From Anaerobaca sp035448545 (GTDB lineage Bacteria > Planctomycetota > Phycisphaerae > Sedimentisphaerales > Anaerobacaceae), in assembly GCA_035448545.1 (NCBI GenBank), contig DAOTJE010000004.1:124001-188000 (forward strand): DNA of 64,000 nucleotides. Reading direction: 5' to 3'. Below, one piece after another: positions 36,671 through 46,398 of this stretch. The notes under the pieces were generated by a model. It ran no database searches and was not told where the DNA came from. It saw nothing but the letters and a program-made list of their open reading frames with translations. Position 1 is the first letter of the stretch. Every line of letters begins with the position of its first letter. Both the position numbers and the translations under genes were made by a program.

Positions 36671-36696
36671 CATCGGTAGCTGAAGGTGACGTCAGG

Positions 36697-37791
36697 ATGA
36701 TTACGGAAGCAGCGGATGCGACATTCGATCCCTCCCAAATCCCCAGCCAGGAGACGAGTGACCCACGTCTGCTCGTGCGCGATCCTGTGGTGAGTGTCAC
36801 CATGATCACATACAACCACGCCCCGTGGGTCGGTCAGGCCATCGAGAGTATCCTGGCCCAAGAATGCGGCTTTCCTTTCGAACTGGTCGTGGCGGAAGAC
36901 TGCTCCACCGACGCGACCCGTGCGATCGTGCTGGATTACCAGAGACGGTATCCGAAGATCATCCGCGTGATCACGTCGGCGCACAATGTCGGTGTCAAGA
37001 GGAACGTCTGGCGCGCCCATCGGGCCTGTCGCGGCCGCTACATTGCGGCATGCGAAGGAGACGACTATTGGCACCATCGCCGGAAGCTTCAGAAGCAGGT
37101 CGAGGTTCTCGAAGACCATCCCGAGTACGGTTTGGTGCACAGTGACTGCGATGTGTTCCTGGTGCGGACGGGCCGAACGATCCGCTCGCAGAACCGTGCC
37201 GGAGGACGTATTCCGTGCGAAGGGCAGGACCTGTTCACATCCATTCTTACGGGGCGATACAAGATCCGAACCGCCAGCGTGTGTGCGCGAAAAGAACTGC
37301 TCGATCGCGTCCAGGCAAGTGATCCGGTTCTGTTCCGAAGCGATCGTTTTCCCATGGGCGATACCCCTACCTGGCTGGAACTGTCCCGTCTGACGCGATT
37401 CCGGTACCTCGACGAATCCCTGGCGACGTATCGCGTGCTCTCGGAATCCGCCTCCCAGTCGGACGACGTGCAGAAGGTCATCCGGTTCGAGAAAGCCTGT
37501 TACAAGCTGCGCGAGTATTTCATGGACAAATACGGTTGCGATGCCAAGACCCGCAGAGAAGTCGTCAAGATCTGGCAGTGCCGCCTCGCCGATCTGGCCT
37601 TCAAGGCGGCGGACGTCGAGCTGGCCCGGCAGGCTTGGGCGGAGTTGGAGCGCGAAGGGATTGACGTGGGGTTCGCGGGACATGTAAAGCGCTGGGCGAC
37701 GGCCCCGGGGCTTGTGAACACCCTGGCACGGGCGGTCCAGTACCATACGCGGCCGCTGCGCGCCCGAAACCGGTACTTCTCCCGTTACTGA
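36697..37791 (+). CDS. Family 2 glycosyltransferase
   Basis: The product is 364 residues from ATG 36697. The GT-A core reads VSVTMITYNHAPWVGQAIES at about residue 30, with ELVVAEDCSTDATRAI and the metal-binding ACEGDDYWHH. The acceptor side ends near residue 240 (YLDESLATYRVL), followed by a helical tail. No membrane helix is seen, so it acts at the cytoplasmic face on the lipid-linked unit. Sugar specificity cannot be read from sequence. Confidence 0.9.
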   Translation: MITEAADATFDPSQIPSQETSDPRLLVRDPVVSVTMITYNHAPWVGQAIESILAQECGFPFELVVAEDCSTDATRAIVLDYQRRYPKIIRVITSAHNVGVKRNVWRAHRACRGRYIAACEGDDYWHHRRKLQKQVEVLEDHPEYGLVHSDCDVFLVRTGRTIRSQNRAGGRIPCEGQDLFTSILTGRYKIRTASVCARKELLDRVQASDPVLFRSDRFPMGDTPTWLELSRLTRFRYLDESLATYRVLSESASQSDDVQKVIRFEKACYKLREYFMDKYGCDAKTRREVVKIWQCRLADLAFKAADVELARQAWAELEREGIDVGFAGHVKRWATAPGLVNTLARAVQYHTRPLRARNRYFSRY

Positions 37792-37792
37792 C

Positions 37793-38926
37793 ATGCAGGA
37801 GCAAGGTGTTAAGCAACCCGTACTCGGATCCGGCGTCACCGCTGTGGTGACCGCGTTCAATGCCGAGCGGTATCTTTCCCGCTGCATCGACAGCATTCTC
37901 GCCCAGAGTCACCACGGCGTGCAGATCCTGATCGTCGACGATCATTCGAGCGATCGGACGACGGCGGTGGTCGGTGCGTATGGGGACAGAGTCAGCCTGA
38001 TCGCGCTTCCCGCCAACCGCGGACCCGCCGTGGGTCGCACGACAGGTCTGATGGCCGTACAGACCGAATACGTCACCTTCCTGGATGCCGACGACTACTG
38101 GCACCCGGCGTTTGTGGAGACGACCATCCAGTTCATGCAGCGTTATCCCGAAGTCGTCGCCGTCAGCACGGGCAACCGTAAGAAGGACTGGAACGGCCGC
38201 GAGTATTGGCGACCGGCGTTGGATGCGTCCGACAGGGCATACTACGGCTCTGACGGGGCTGTCTGTCCCAACTTCTATGAGTTCTGGGCCAAGTACAATG
38301 CCGTGCTGACCGGGACGGTGATGATGAGAACGGAAACGGCCCGACAGACGGGCGGACAACGGGAAGACCTGCGGTTGACTCAGGACCTCGAATTCTGGGG
38401 ATATCTGGCAACCTTCGGACGGTGGGGCTTCATCCCGCAGCCTCTTTTCGTGACCGACCTCCGCGTGCTCACGCCGAAAGAGAGGCTGTGGAAGTTCCAG
38501 CGGCGTTATACGTTCTTCCGGGATCTGACGGTTGCCTCGTGGTGCCGTCGCATCAGCCCCCGTTTGCACGACGAGGCCAGCCGGCGCGCGTTCGAGCGGT
38601 TCATCGGGCATATCGCCACGGAGATTACGCTGGCTAACGCTTATACGTTTCGTTTTGCCCGGTCGTATCAACTGGCCCGTCAGTGGAGGTCCCAGCTCGA
38701 CAGAGGGCTCGGCAGTGTGCTGCGATACGGCAGTTGCGGGGGGCCGTTGCTGTGGCCATTTGTCTGCCTGGCGTTGCGGGCCAGAGAAGTAGCCAAATCC
38801 TATCTGAGACCGGTTCGCATGGGGGCGGCGCGTCAGTTGGCACGGTGCCATGAAATCGTCCATGTCTCCGAGGCGCGCCCGCATTCCCGGAGGGCCGATG
38901 CCAGGCCGATTGCGATTGATGACTGA
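37793..38926 (+). CDS. Family 2 glycosyltransferase
   Basis: This 377-residue protein opens with VTAVVTAFNAERYLSRCIDS, continues QILIVDDHSSDRTTAVV and has the DxD-like FLDADDYWHPAFVE. The middle (TQDLEFWGYLATFG) is the acceptor-loop region. The start lies 2 bases after the previous glycosyltransferase stop, so the two are translated in tandem. The C-terminal third is helical and basic. Confidence 0.9.
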   Translation: MQEQGVKQPVLGSGVTAVVTAFNAERYLSRCIDSILAQSHHGVQILIVDDHSSDRTTAVVGAYGDRVSLIALPANRGPAVGRTTGLMAVQTEYVTFLDADDYWHPAFVETTIQFMQRYPEVVAVSTGNRKKDWNGREYWRPALDASDRAYYGSDGAVCPNFYEFWAKYNAVLTGTVMMRTETARQTGGQREDLRLTQDLEFWGYLATFGRWGFIPQPLFVTDLRVLTPKERLWKFQRRYTFFRDLTVASWCRRISPRLHDEASRRAFERFIGHIATEITLANAYTFRFARSYQLARQWRSQLDRGLGSVLRYGSCGGPLLWPFVCLALRAREVAKSYLRPVRMGAARQLARCHEIVHVSEARPHSRRADARPIAIDD

Positions 38927-40241
38927 CCCACACGATACCTGCGAAGTGACAGGCCCGGCTGTCGAGCAGACGCCCTCCTTGGGCCAGGCGGCGGCGCAGC
39001 TGCTGCGGAACGGCGGTGCAGCAGGCGTGCTCCTGCTCGTGCGCGACATTGTCAACGTCGCGGCTGTACGGCAACGTGACCTGTCGGACTATGCGGCCGT
39101 CGACGGCTCGGCGATGCTCCAAATCGCCTATGTGGGGCTGTGTTTGTGCTATGTGGTGTACCACCTGAGCCAATTCCGTCCGGCCGGCGCTGCCTACCTG
39201 CTCCGGCGGACACCCGCCTGGATTCTGTTTGTCTATACCGGCCTCTGTGCGCTGAGCTCGCTCTGGTCCCCGGACGTCGTCCTCACCGCGTATCGTTCGG
39301 TAGAGTGCCTCTGTCACCTGCTTCTGATTGTCATCGTTTGCGACAACCTGAGCTGGACATGCCGCTCGCGCCAGGAGATGATCGAATGGCTGGTCACATG
39401 GGCCCTGTGGGTCCTCATCTGGGATACCCTGTATTTTGCACGGATGGTCCGCCTCGGGCCGATGTTTTTCTCTATCTACATCTTTCGTCGTGGTTCTTTT
39501 GCGCTGGGAACCTTGTTCTTCCTGACCGTTTTCGCGTCGCGGCGGAAGCTCTTCATCGCGATCAATCTGCTGTACATGCCTCTGTCGCTGGCCAACACGA
39601 CCTACTTTGGCGTATTCTTCGGCCTCCTCGGAGGGCTCTGGGCCGGCGACCGACGGTTCCAGGTGGCGTTCTTCTTCCTGGTGGGGACCATTGCTCTGGT
39701 GCTTCTGGTGATGGGTCCGGCTGCCCTGCAGCACACCTTGTTCTACGGGCAGGACGGAGTGGGGTTGGAGCACACCACGGGGCGCGACCGGATGTTCCTG
39801 TATGCGCTCGAGTACGGCATGAATCGGCCGCTCCACGGGTACGGATTCGTCGCCGGCGAGACCAGCGCACTGTGGGCTCAACATCTCAAGGCGATCTCCG
39901 CCCATAATGTGTTCACCTCGGCTCTGCTCGCAATCGGCGTCACCGGCCCGATCCTGTTTATCGCCTTCTTCGCCTGGCTGTCCGCGATTGTCATTCGAGC
40001 GGACCTGCCGGACCATTGGAGGCCCGCATTTCTGGGGACCGTCATCATGATTTTCGCGGTCTCGTCCGCCTCGCCCGGTCTTGGGACGAGAGTCTACGGG
40101 TCGTGGGTGCCGGTCGTCCTGGCGTCCGTGGGCATGTGCGCCATTGCCAGGTGGGAGCATCTGGCACTGCTCCACGGGGCAATCCCTGAAGAAAGCCTCG
40201 GTTACGGCGCTGTCATGACGGGGCAGGATCTCGCCGGATGA
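38898..40241 (+). CDS. Wzy/O-antigen ligase-type polymerase
   Basis: About 447 residues with roughly ten membrane helices. The signature region is GRDRMFLYALEYGMNRPLHG followed by ISAHNVFTSALLAIGVTGPI, the Wzy_C pattern of O-antigen ligases and polymerases. It should join repeat units on the outer face of the inner membrane. The start is uncertain: ATG 38898 has GGAGGG only 3 bases upstream, ATG 38919 overlaps the preceding stop by 8 bases, and ATG 38850 is further upstream. Unlike the protein at 20663 it has no TPR extension. Confidence 0.85.
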   Translation: MPGRLRLMTDPHDTCEVTGPAVEQTPSLGQAAAQLLRNGGAAGVLLLVRDIVNVAAVRQRDLSDYAAVDGSAMLQIAYVGLCLCYVVYHLSQFRPAGAAYLLRRTPAWILFVYTGLCALSSLWSPDVVLTAYRSVECLCHLLLIVIVCDNLSWTCRSRQEMIEWLVTWALWVLIWDTLYFARMVRLGPMFFSIYIFRRGSFALGTLFFLTVFASRRKLFIAINLLYMPLSLANTTYFGVFFGLLGGLWAGDRRFQVAFFFLVGTIALVLLVMGPAALQHTLFYGQDGVGLEHTTGRDRMFLYALEYGMNRPLHGYGFVAGETSALWAQHLKAISAHNVFTSALLAIGVTGPILFIAFFAWLSAIVIRADLPDHWRPAFLGTVIMIFAVSSASPGLGTRVYGSWVPVVLASVGMCAIARWEHLALLHGAIPEESLGYGAVMTGQDLAG

Positions 40242-40313
40242 GACGGAGGATCCGCGTGCGTTCGCGCATCGCGCCGCCGTGGCCCTATACCACGTGTCTG
40301 GCAGAACAGAGCA

Positions 40314-41750
40314 ATGCTGTTCAACTCTCTTGATTTCGCCGTGTTTGTCCCTGTGGTGTTCGTCGTGTACTGGTTTGTACTGGGCCGGCGGACACCATGG
40401 CAGAATCTCTTCATCCTGGCGGCCAGCTATGTCTTCTACGGATGGTGGGACTGGCGATTCCTCTCGTTGATCTTCATCAGTTCCTGCGTGGATTATTTTG
40501 TCGGCCTCGGTCTGGGCGCAGCGGTCAACGAGCGAACAAGGCGACTGTTGCTCCTTACGAGCATCACCGTGGACCTTGGGCTGTTGGGTTTCTTCAAGTA
40601 CTACAATTTCTTCGCAGAGAGTTTCAGCACCGCGTTTTCCTTACTGGGCTACCAATGGGATCCGACCACGTTGCGTATCATCCTGCCGGTCGGTATCAGC
40701 TTCTATACGTTTCAAGCCATGAGTTATTCGATCGACGTCTACCGGCGCAAGCTGGAGCCCACGCGCGACATCGTTGCGTTCCTCGCCTTCGTCAGCTTCT
40801 TTCCCCAGCTTGTAGCCGGACCGATCGAGCGAGCCGCGCACCTTCTGCCTCAGTTTCATCGGGCCCGGGTCTTCGACTACAACCGGGCGGTTGATGGACT
40901 GCGCCAGATGCTCTGCGGGCTGTTCAAGAAGGTCGTTATCGCGGACAACTGCGCACGGTACGTAAACATCATCTTCGGCGACTACACCCGCTACGGAGGA
41001 AGCACGTTGCTGCTTGGCGCCGTTTTGTTCTCGCTTCAGATCTATGGGGATTTCTCGGGCTACTCCGACATCGCCGTCGGAACCTCCCGGTTGTTCGGCT
41101 TTGACCTCTCGCGCAATTTCGCCTTCCCGTATTTCTCCAGAGACGTTGCCGAATTCTGGAGGCGGTGGCATATTTCGTTGTCCACGTGGTTCCGGGACTA
41201 TGTTTACATCCCGCTCGGCGGCAGCCGAGGTCCGCGGCCGCAGCAGGTGAGAAACGTCGTCATCGTCTTTCTCGTCAGCGGGTTGTGGCACGGCGCCAAC
41301 TGGACATTTGTCGTCTGGGGGGCCATCCACGCCATGTGTCTGCTGCCGCTGGTCCTGCTCGGAAGTCGCCGGAAGAACCGCGAGATCGTGGCCGAGGGCC
41401 GCCTGCGCCCAAGCTGGCGGGAGCTGGCCCAGATGGTCATCACCTTTGCTCTGGTCACGACGGCCTGGGTGTTTTTCCGGTCGGAGAGCCTGGGGCAGGC
41501 TGTAGCCTATCTGGGCCGCATGTTCAGTCCGAGTCTGTTCTCCGTGCCCCAGGTCGCGCCGCGTCTGCTCGCGGTCGTCATCGTCATGTTTCTGTTTGTG
41601 GAATGGTGTCAGCGCAGCAAGGAACACGCCCTTCAATTCGACCATGTTCGGGTGCCGCGCATCCTGCGGTGGAGCGCGTACTACCTGCTGACCTTCAGCA
41701 TACTGCTGTGCGCCGGACGCGGGCAGACGTTCATCTATTTCCAGTTCTGA
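40314..41750 (+). CDS. MBOAT-family O-acyltransferase (AlgI-like), copy 1
   Basis: The 478-residue membrane protein begins MLFNSLDFAVFVPVVF and has the AlgI layout: SYVFYGWWDWRFL, FFPQLVAGPIERA, FWRRWHISLSTWFRDYVYIP and the catalytic-histidine motif SGLWHGANWTF (His326). AlgI-type proteins move acyl groups across the inner membrane and hand them to a periplasmic partner for O-acetylation of exopolysaccharide. The SGNH-hydrolase-like gene starting 8 bases downstream is that partner by position. Confidence 0.95.
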   Translation: MLFNSLDFAVFVPVVFVVYWFVLGRRTPWQNLFILAASYVFYGWWDWRFLSLIFISSCVDYFVGLGLGAAVNERTRRLLLLTSITVDLGLLGFFKYYNFFAESFSTAFSLLGYQWDPTTLRIILPVGISFYTFQAMSYSIDVYRRKLEPTRDIVAFLAFVSFFPQLVAGPIERAAHLLPQFHRARVFDYNRAVDGLRQMLCGLFKKVVIADNCARYVNIIFGDYTRYGGSTLLLGAVLFSLQIYGDFSGYSDIAVGTSRLFGFDLSRNFAFPYFSRDVAEFWRRWHISLSTWFRDYVYIPLGGSRGPRPQQVRNVVIVFLVSGLWHGANWTFVVWGAIHAMCLLPLVLLGSRRKNREIVAEGRLRPSWRELAQMVITFALVTTAWVFFRSESLGQAVAYLGRMFSPSLFSVPQVAPRLLAVVIVMFLFVEWCQRSKEHALQFDHVRVPRILRWSAYYLLTFSILLCAGRGQTFIYFQF

Positions 41751-41757
41751 GAAGGTG

Positions 41758-42741
41758 ATGAAAGCATTCTGTACAAAAGTCCTGTTGTTTCTCTCGCCTG
41801 TTTTTGTGCTGAGCGCGCTTCTGGAAGGCGCGCTGCGACAGATCCCGAACGACTACTCTTTCAAGCGGGCATATCTCGATCGCCACGCTCAGGACATCGA
41901 GGTCCTGATCCTGGGTAGTTCCCACAGCTACTATGACATCGATCCGGCCTATCTGAAGGCCAGAGCGTTCAATGCGGCGCATGTCTCCCAATCGATCAAG
42001 TACGATGACTACATTCTGGACAAGTACTGGGATCGCCTGGAGCGCCTGCGCGTTGTGGTCTGGCCGATCTCCTATTTCAGCCTGTTCTGGGAGCTGGAGG
42101 AGGGGCTGGAATCGTGGCGGGTGAAGGACTACGCGATCTATTATGACTGCCCTTACCACAGGTACTCTGTCCGGCGCCGACTCGAAATCCTCAACGGGAC
42201 CATGACCAGTCATCTGCGCCGCCTGGCGCGGTTCTATGGGGGCCGCCGAAGCGATGTGCGCTGTTCCGAGACGGGGTGCATCGTGCCGTCGGCACAGCCG
42301 CAGCAGCAAGACCTTGTGAAGACCGGAGCGGAGGCCGTGGCCAGACACAGACCCGCCGACTATACCAACGTGCGGCGCATTGTCCAACGCCTGGAAACAC
42401 GGGTTCGGCTGTGCCGCCAGAAGAGGATCGCGGTGGTGTTCATAACGACACCAACCTGGATCACATACCGCGGCGGGGTGTCCGCCGCCGATTGGGCACT
42501 GATCGAGTCCTCCGTCAGGAGCCTGTGCGAGAAATACGACAACGTGTCCTACGTCAATTTCCTGGCCGATGCTCGATTCGGGGCGGACGATTTTCGAAAC
42601 GCCGATCATCTGAATGCCCAGGGAACGCAGAAGTTCTCACAAATCCTGAACGACCTGATCGAGGAGAGGATGCGTGCGGTCGACTACAGTGATGATTTTC
42701 GCGTCAACCGGGTCAGCGCACGTCGAGGCCCGGTCAACTGA
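41758..42741 (+). CDS. Membrane-anchored SGNH-hydrolase-like protein (AlgJ/AlgX-like), copy 1
   Basis: This 327-residue protein has one N-terminal hydrophobic anchor (FCTKVLLFLSPVFVLSALLE) and an extracytoplasmic domain. The SGNH block I analogue is LILGSSHSYYDI, with Ser55 as probable nucleophile, and the late block NADHLNAQG supplies Asp283 and His284. AlgJ/AlgX proteins use this triad to transfer acetyl groups to polymer hydroxyls. GAGAAGG lies directly upstream; GTG 41755 is an alternative start. It is paired with the MBOAT gene just before it. Confidence 0.8.
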   Translation: MKAFCTKVLLFLSPVFVLSALLEGALRQIPNDYSFKRAYLDRHAQDIEVLILGSSHSYYDIDPAYLKARAFNAAHVSQSIKYDDYILDKYWDRLERLRVVVWPISYFSLFWELEEGLESWRVKDYAIYYDCPYHRYSVRRRLEILNGTMTSHLRRLARFYGGRRSDVRCSETGCIVPSAQPQQQDLVKTGAEAVARHRPADYTNVRRIVQRLETRVRLCRQKRIAVVFITTPTWITYRGGVSAADWALIESSVRSLCEKYDNVSYVNFLADARFGADDFRNADHLNAQGTQKFSQILNDLIEERMRAVDYSDDFRVNRVSARRGPVN

Positions 42742-42828
42742 AAGGACCAGGCGCAACCGTATGATTCGTCTGAGGCTTGCGGGATGGTTCGTCACGGGCG
42801 GCGGCAACGTTCCGCCGAGGAGGGTACG

Positions 42829-43926
42829 ATGATCGAGTCCAGGACGCAGTGTATTCACTGTGACCACGTTGGCCTTCAACGATTCCATACGTATTGGGAG
42901 TGCCAGGCCTGTGGACACCGATACCCTTGTGTGGACGGTATCCCCAGGTTGTACACCGAGAGCGAAATAGGGGAAGCGGACCGGCAGTTGAGAGACCATC
43001 TTTACACGAACATCCTCTCTCGATTCTACGGGTTCATCATGCCGTTTCTGAGCATACCCGTCCGGCCCATTCGAATGTCTTTGCTCCATTGGGGTGTGTA
43101 TGGTCTGATGGTGTGTTGGTTTGTCCTGTTGTTCTGGCGCACGGGGCAGTGGCTGCTGATCCGCCGGCTCCAGCCCATCACGACCCTGGACGTGCTGGCG
43201 GCAATCCTCCTCGTCGCCAGCATCGCCCTGATACGCAGATACCCGTACGTGTGGAAGCTCCTCGTTCTGGCGATCCCGACGAAGATCTCGTTGTCTCTGC
43301 ATCCCTTCCATCCCGCAAAGAGCTTTCGCGAGGTTCATGCCGAGTTTCAAAAGGAGTTCCGCGATAAGCCCGAAACGCTGCACATGCTCGACATCGCCAC
43401 GGGAAGCTGCAACTCGCTGTTCCGGCACGGCTGGATGGAACTCCACGCCCGACACGTCGGAGTGGATCTGTCGGAGACCATGTTGCTGCAAGGCGCGCGC
43501 TTCATGGCCGCTCACGGCATCCCCATCGACTTCGCGTTTGCGGATGCACACCGGTTGCCGTTTGCGGCCGAGACGTTCGACATCGTCACCTGCTATGGAG
43601 CACTCAACGGATTCACGTCTCCCCGGAAGGCTCTGGCGGAGATGGCGCGTGTGACGAAGGACGGGGGCAGGATCCTCTTTCTTGACGAGCAGCTCTACGA
43701 GAATGCATCGCTGGTGGAACGTGCCTACTCCGACGGCGTGCTGGCGGGTCACAACACGATCAATCGCTGTCCTGTAGAGGCCATGCCCGCAGAATTCGAG
43801 GACGTTCAGGTACACCAGGTGTACCAGTTCTACTACATCTGCACGGCGCGCAGGAGGGCCAGGGCAGCGAGCGCGGCAGGAGATGCGGGTGAGCCGATGC
43901 CTCTTCAATTGGAGGCGGTCGGATAA
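42829..43926 (+). CDS. Membrane-anchored class I methyltransferase with N-terminal zinc ribbon
   Basis: GAGGAGGG fixes the start at 42829 (365 residues). The N-terminus has a four-Cys ribbon (CIHC ... CQAC) followed by YPCVDGIPRL, as seen ahead of some methyltransferases. Two hydrophobic helices follow at about 85-105 and 118-138 (MVCWFVLLFW, VLAAILLVASIALI). The class I methyltransferase core starts near residue 180: HMLDIATGSCN is the SAM-binding loop, then ADAHRLPFAAETFDIVTCYG. Membrane anchoring between ribbon and catalytic core is unusual and suggests a lipid-linked substrate. It sits between two MBOAT/SGNH pairs. Confidence 0.8.
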   Translation: MIESRTQCIHCDHVGLQRFHTYWECQACGHRYPCVDGIPRLYTESEIGEADRQLRDHLYTNILSRFYGFIMPFLSIPVRPIRMSLLHWGVYGLMVCWFVLLFWRTGQWLLIRRLQPITTLDVLAAILLVASIALIRRYPYVWKLLVLAIPTKISLSLHPFHPAKSFREVHAEFQKEFRDKPETLHMLDIATGSCNSLFRHGWMELHARHVGVDLSETMLLQGARFMAAHGIPIDFAFADAHRLPFAAETFDIVTCYGALNGFTSPRKALAEMARVTKDGGRILFLDEQLYENASLVERAYSDGVLAGHNTINRCPVEAMPAEFEDVQVHQVYQFYYICTARRRARAASAAGDAGEPMPLQLEAVG

Positions 43927-43958
43927 CCACCCATCCGATGTGGGGGACGGTTGATCTG

Positions 43959-45392
43959 ATGCTGTTCAACTCGGTCGAATACGTTCTATTTCTGGCGGGT
44001 ATCGTCCTCGCCTACTTCCTTTTGCCCCCGAGCGCACGCGTATGGCTCCTGCTGATCGCCAGCTACGCCTTCTACATGAGATGGCGCTGGGAATACGGGT
44101 TTCTTCTCTTTGCCGTCACGCTGGTCAACTATCTTGCCGGTCTGGTCATCTCAGCGACCCCATACCAGCGACGTCGAACCATGGTGCTGGCCGGCGCAGT
44201 ATCCGTGTCGATCGGGCTGCTGGGATTCTTCAAGTACCTCAATTTCGTAAACGACAGCCTCCGGTCTCTGGCGGCGGCGGGCGGATTCCACTGGGGCATT
44301 CCTGATCTGGATATCCTTTTGCCGGTGGGGATCTCGTTCTTCACGTTCCAGGCGGTCGGCTACACGATCGATGTCTACCGGGGGACCTGCCCGGCGGAAA
44401 AACATCTTGGACGGTTCTGTCTTTATGTCGCCTTCTTCCCCCAACTGGTGGCCGGCCCGATCGAGAGGGCGAGCAATCTGCTGGCGCAGTTGACTCGACG
44501 GAATCACCTGGACCTTGACAGGCTGACCTCCGGCGTGAAGCTGATTGTTTGGGGACTGTTCAAGAAGGTCGTCATTGCAGACAACCTGGCGGTCTACGTG
44601 AACCGGGTCTACGAGGCGCCGTCGGGCTATTCGGGCGCAACGCTTCTGCTGGCCACGTATTTCTTCGCGTTTCAAATCTATTGCGACTTCTCCGGGTATT
44701 CCGACATCGCCGTCGGCTCGGCCCGCCTCCTCGGTTACGACCTGATGCAGAACTTCCGGCTTCCCTATCTGGCGACGTCGGTTCGCGACTTCTGGAAGCG
44801 CTGGCATATTTCGCTGTCCTCGTGGTTCGCGGACTACGTTTACATCCCTCTCGGAGGCAACCGAGTGCCGATTCTGCGATGGGCAGGCAATATCTTGGTG
44901 GTTTTCCTGGTCAGCGGGCTCTGGCATGGGGCCAATTGGACGTTCGTTGTCTGGGGAGGGCTGCACGGCGTGTACTACCTTGTCGAGGCCGTGTGGCAGC
45001 GGTTTGTCAAGCCGCACTGGAGTCCGGGCATCATGCCTGCCGCCGTCGCTCGACCAGCCAAGATCCTGGTGACATTCCATCTGGTTCTTCTGGCGTGGGT
45101 GTTCTTCCGGGCAGGCACGGTCTCCGACGCCGTTCTGATCCTCTCGCGGATCCTTACCGATCTCGGAGGGCGGCTGTATCTGGGCCCATCGCAGCTCGCC
45201 ACCTTCGTGTCTGTGTTGTTGATTGTCGTGCTGCTGGTCGTGCAAGTCCTGCAATCCCACCAGCTCATCATCCTCTACGCGGGGGCGTCCAGGCTGCCGC
45301 GAGGCGTACGCTGGAGCGGCTATCTGGCCATGCTATACGCGCTGGCTCTGCTGGGCAGGGGAGCTCATGAGTTCATCTACTTTCAGTTCTAA
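43959..45392 (+). CDS. MBOAT-family O-acyltransferase (AlgI-like), copy 2
   Basis: From ATG 43959 the product is 477 residues, opening MLFNSVEYVLFLAGIVLAYF. It has FFPQLVAGPIERASNLLAQL, FWKRWHISLSSWFADYVYIP and SGLWHGANWTF with catalytic His323. It is clearly homologous to the MBOAT at 40314. ATG 43938 is an alternative start. The following SGNH gene begins inside its last codons (26-base overlap), so the pair is tightly coupled. Confidence 0.95.
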   Translation: MLFNSVEYVLFLAGIVLAYFLLPPSARVWLLLIASYAFYMRWRWEYGFLLFAVTLVNYLAGLVISATPYQRRRTMVLAGAVSVSIGLLGFFKYLNFVNDSLRSLAAAGGFHWGIPDLDILLPVGISFFTFQAVGYTIDVYRGTCPAEKHLGRFCLYVAFFPQLVAGPIERASNLLAQLTRRNHLDLDRLTSGVKLIVWGLFKKVVIADNLAVYVNRVYEAPSGYSGATLLLATYFFAFQIYCDFSGYSDIAVGSARLLGYDLMQNFRLPYLATSVRDFWKRWHISLSSWFADYVYIPLGGNRVPILRWAGNILVVFLVSGLWHGANWTFVVWGGLHGVYYLVEAVWQRFVKPHWSPGIMPAAVARPAKILVTFHLVLLAWVFFRAGTVSDAVLILSRILTDLGGRLYLGPSQLATFVSVLLIVVLLVVQVLQSHQLIILYAGASRLPRGVRWSGYLAMLYALALLGRGAHEFIYFQF

Positions 45393-46398
45393 CGAAACGC
45401 GTCTGCGTGTCGCACCCTGCGAGGACCACCGGGGTCCCTTGTCGGAGACACCCAAACGGCAAGGCAGGCCGTTGCGTGCGACGGTTGCGAAATACCTGCT
45501 GTTCCTCGCGGTCTTTGCGGCCGGAGATCAGGTGCTGTCGAGGTTTCTGGCACGGGGACTCGAACGCAGCTATGGCATGGATGAGCCGGCCCAGGTGTTG
45601 TGCGTGGGACACTCGCACACGGCGCTCGGGATCGATGCCAGCGGGCTGTCGGAGCGGCTGGCTTTGCGTGTGGCAAAGTTTGCGCTCAACGGGGCCAATG
45701 CCGCTGATCGCCTGACCATGATCCGGCATTACATCGAGAACCGGCCCTCGGACGTCAAGGTGATCGTCTACGATGTGGACGCCCACACGTTCACCGGACA
45801 AGGGCTCAGCCTCAATTCCTATGCGCTGTTCTATCCGTTCATGGATAGTCCCTTGGTGCGCGGCTACGTACGGCGGGCCGCTCCACCTTCGGCCTACTGG
45901 ATACGACGTCTGATCCGCCTGAGTCGGTTCGATCTGAATTCCTGCAACGCGTCCGTCCGTGGCTGGTTGCGGCTGGACAGCAATCTCAAGCGAGGCACCC
46001 TGGATGTGGCCCGTTTGAAGCAGGACATCGAGCGAGGTGAAGTCCGCCCGATCTCCTTTGACCAGGAGTGCATCGACTACGTGGAGCAGACCCTCGATTT
46101 CATCTCGCGCCGGGGTATCCACTGTGTTCTGCTCTACATTCCCACAGTGGATCTGTTCAACCAGGCGGCCGGCGAAGACTACGACAAGGCGATCGCACGG
46201 CTTCGGTCCTACGCCGAGAAATACGACAGGGTCACCTTTCTCGATTACAACATCCTCTTTGCCCACCGGCATGAGCTCTTCTACGACCCGATCCATCTGA
46301 ATCCCGAGGGCCGGGCGGTCGTGACGCAGCAACTGGCGTTGGACCTGTCCCGTATGCTTGGCTCAGGCGCCTATGCGAGAGGAGAGCGCACGCGATGA
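45367..46398 (+). CDS. Membrane-anchored SGNH-hydrolase-like protein, copy 2
   Basis: From ATG 45367 (GGGGAG upstream) the product is 343 residues with a single hydrophobic anchor at about 40-55 (YLLFLAVFAAGDQVL). The nucleophile block is CVGHSHTALGID with Ser83, and the distal block DPIHLNPEG supplies Asp307 and His310. This is the AlgJ/DltD-like arrangement expected for the periplasmic half of an O-acylation pair. It overlaps the MBOAT gene before it and the glycosyltransferase after it (ATGA). Confidence 0.8.
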   Translation: MSSSTFSSNETRLRVAPCEDHRGPLSETPKRQGRPLRATVAKYLLFLAVFAAGDQVLSRFLARGLERSYGMDEPAQVLCVGHSHTALGIDASGLSERLALRVAKFALNGANAADRLTMIRHYIENRPSDVKVIVYDVDAHTFTGQGLSLNSYALFYPFMDSPLVRGYVRRAAPPSAYWIRRLIRLSRFDLNSCNASVRGWLRLDSNLKRGTLDVARLKQDIERGEVRPISFDQECIDYVEQTLDFISRRGIHCVLLYIPTVDLFNQAAGEDYDKAIARLRSYAEKYDRVTFLDYNILFAHRHELFYDPIHLNPEGRAVVTQQLALDLSRMLGSGAYARGERTR

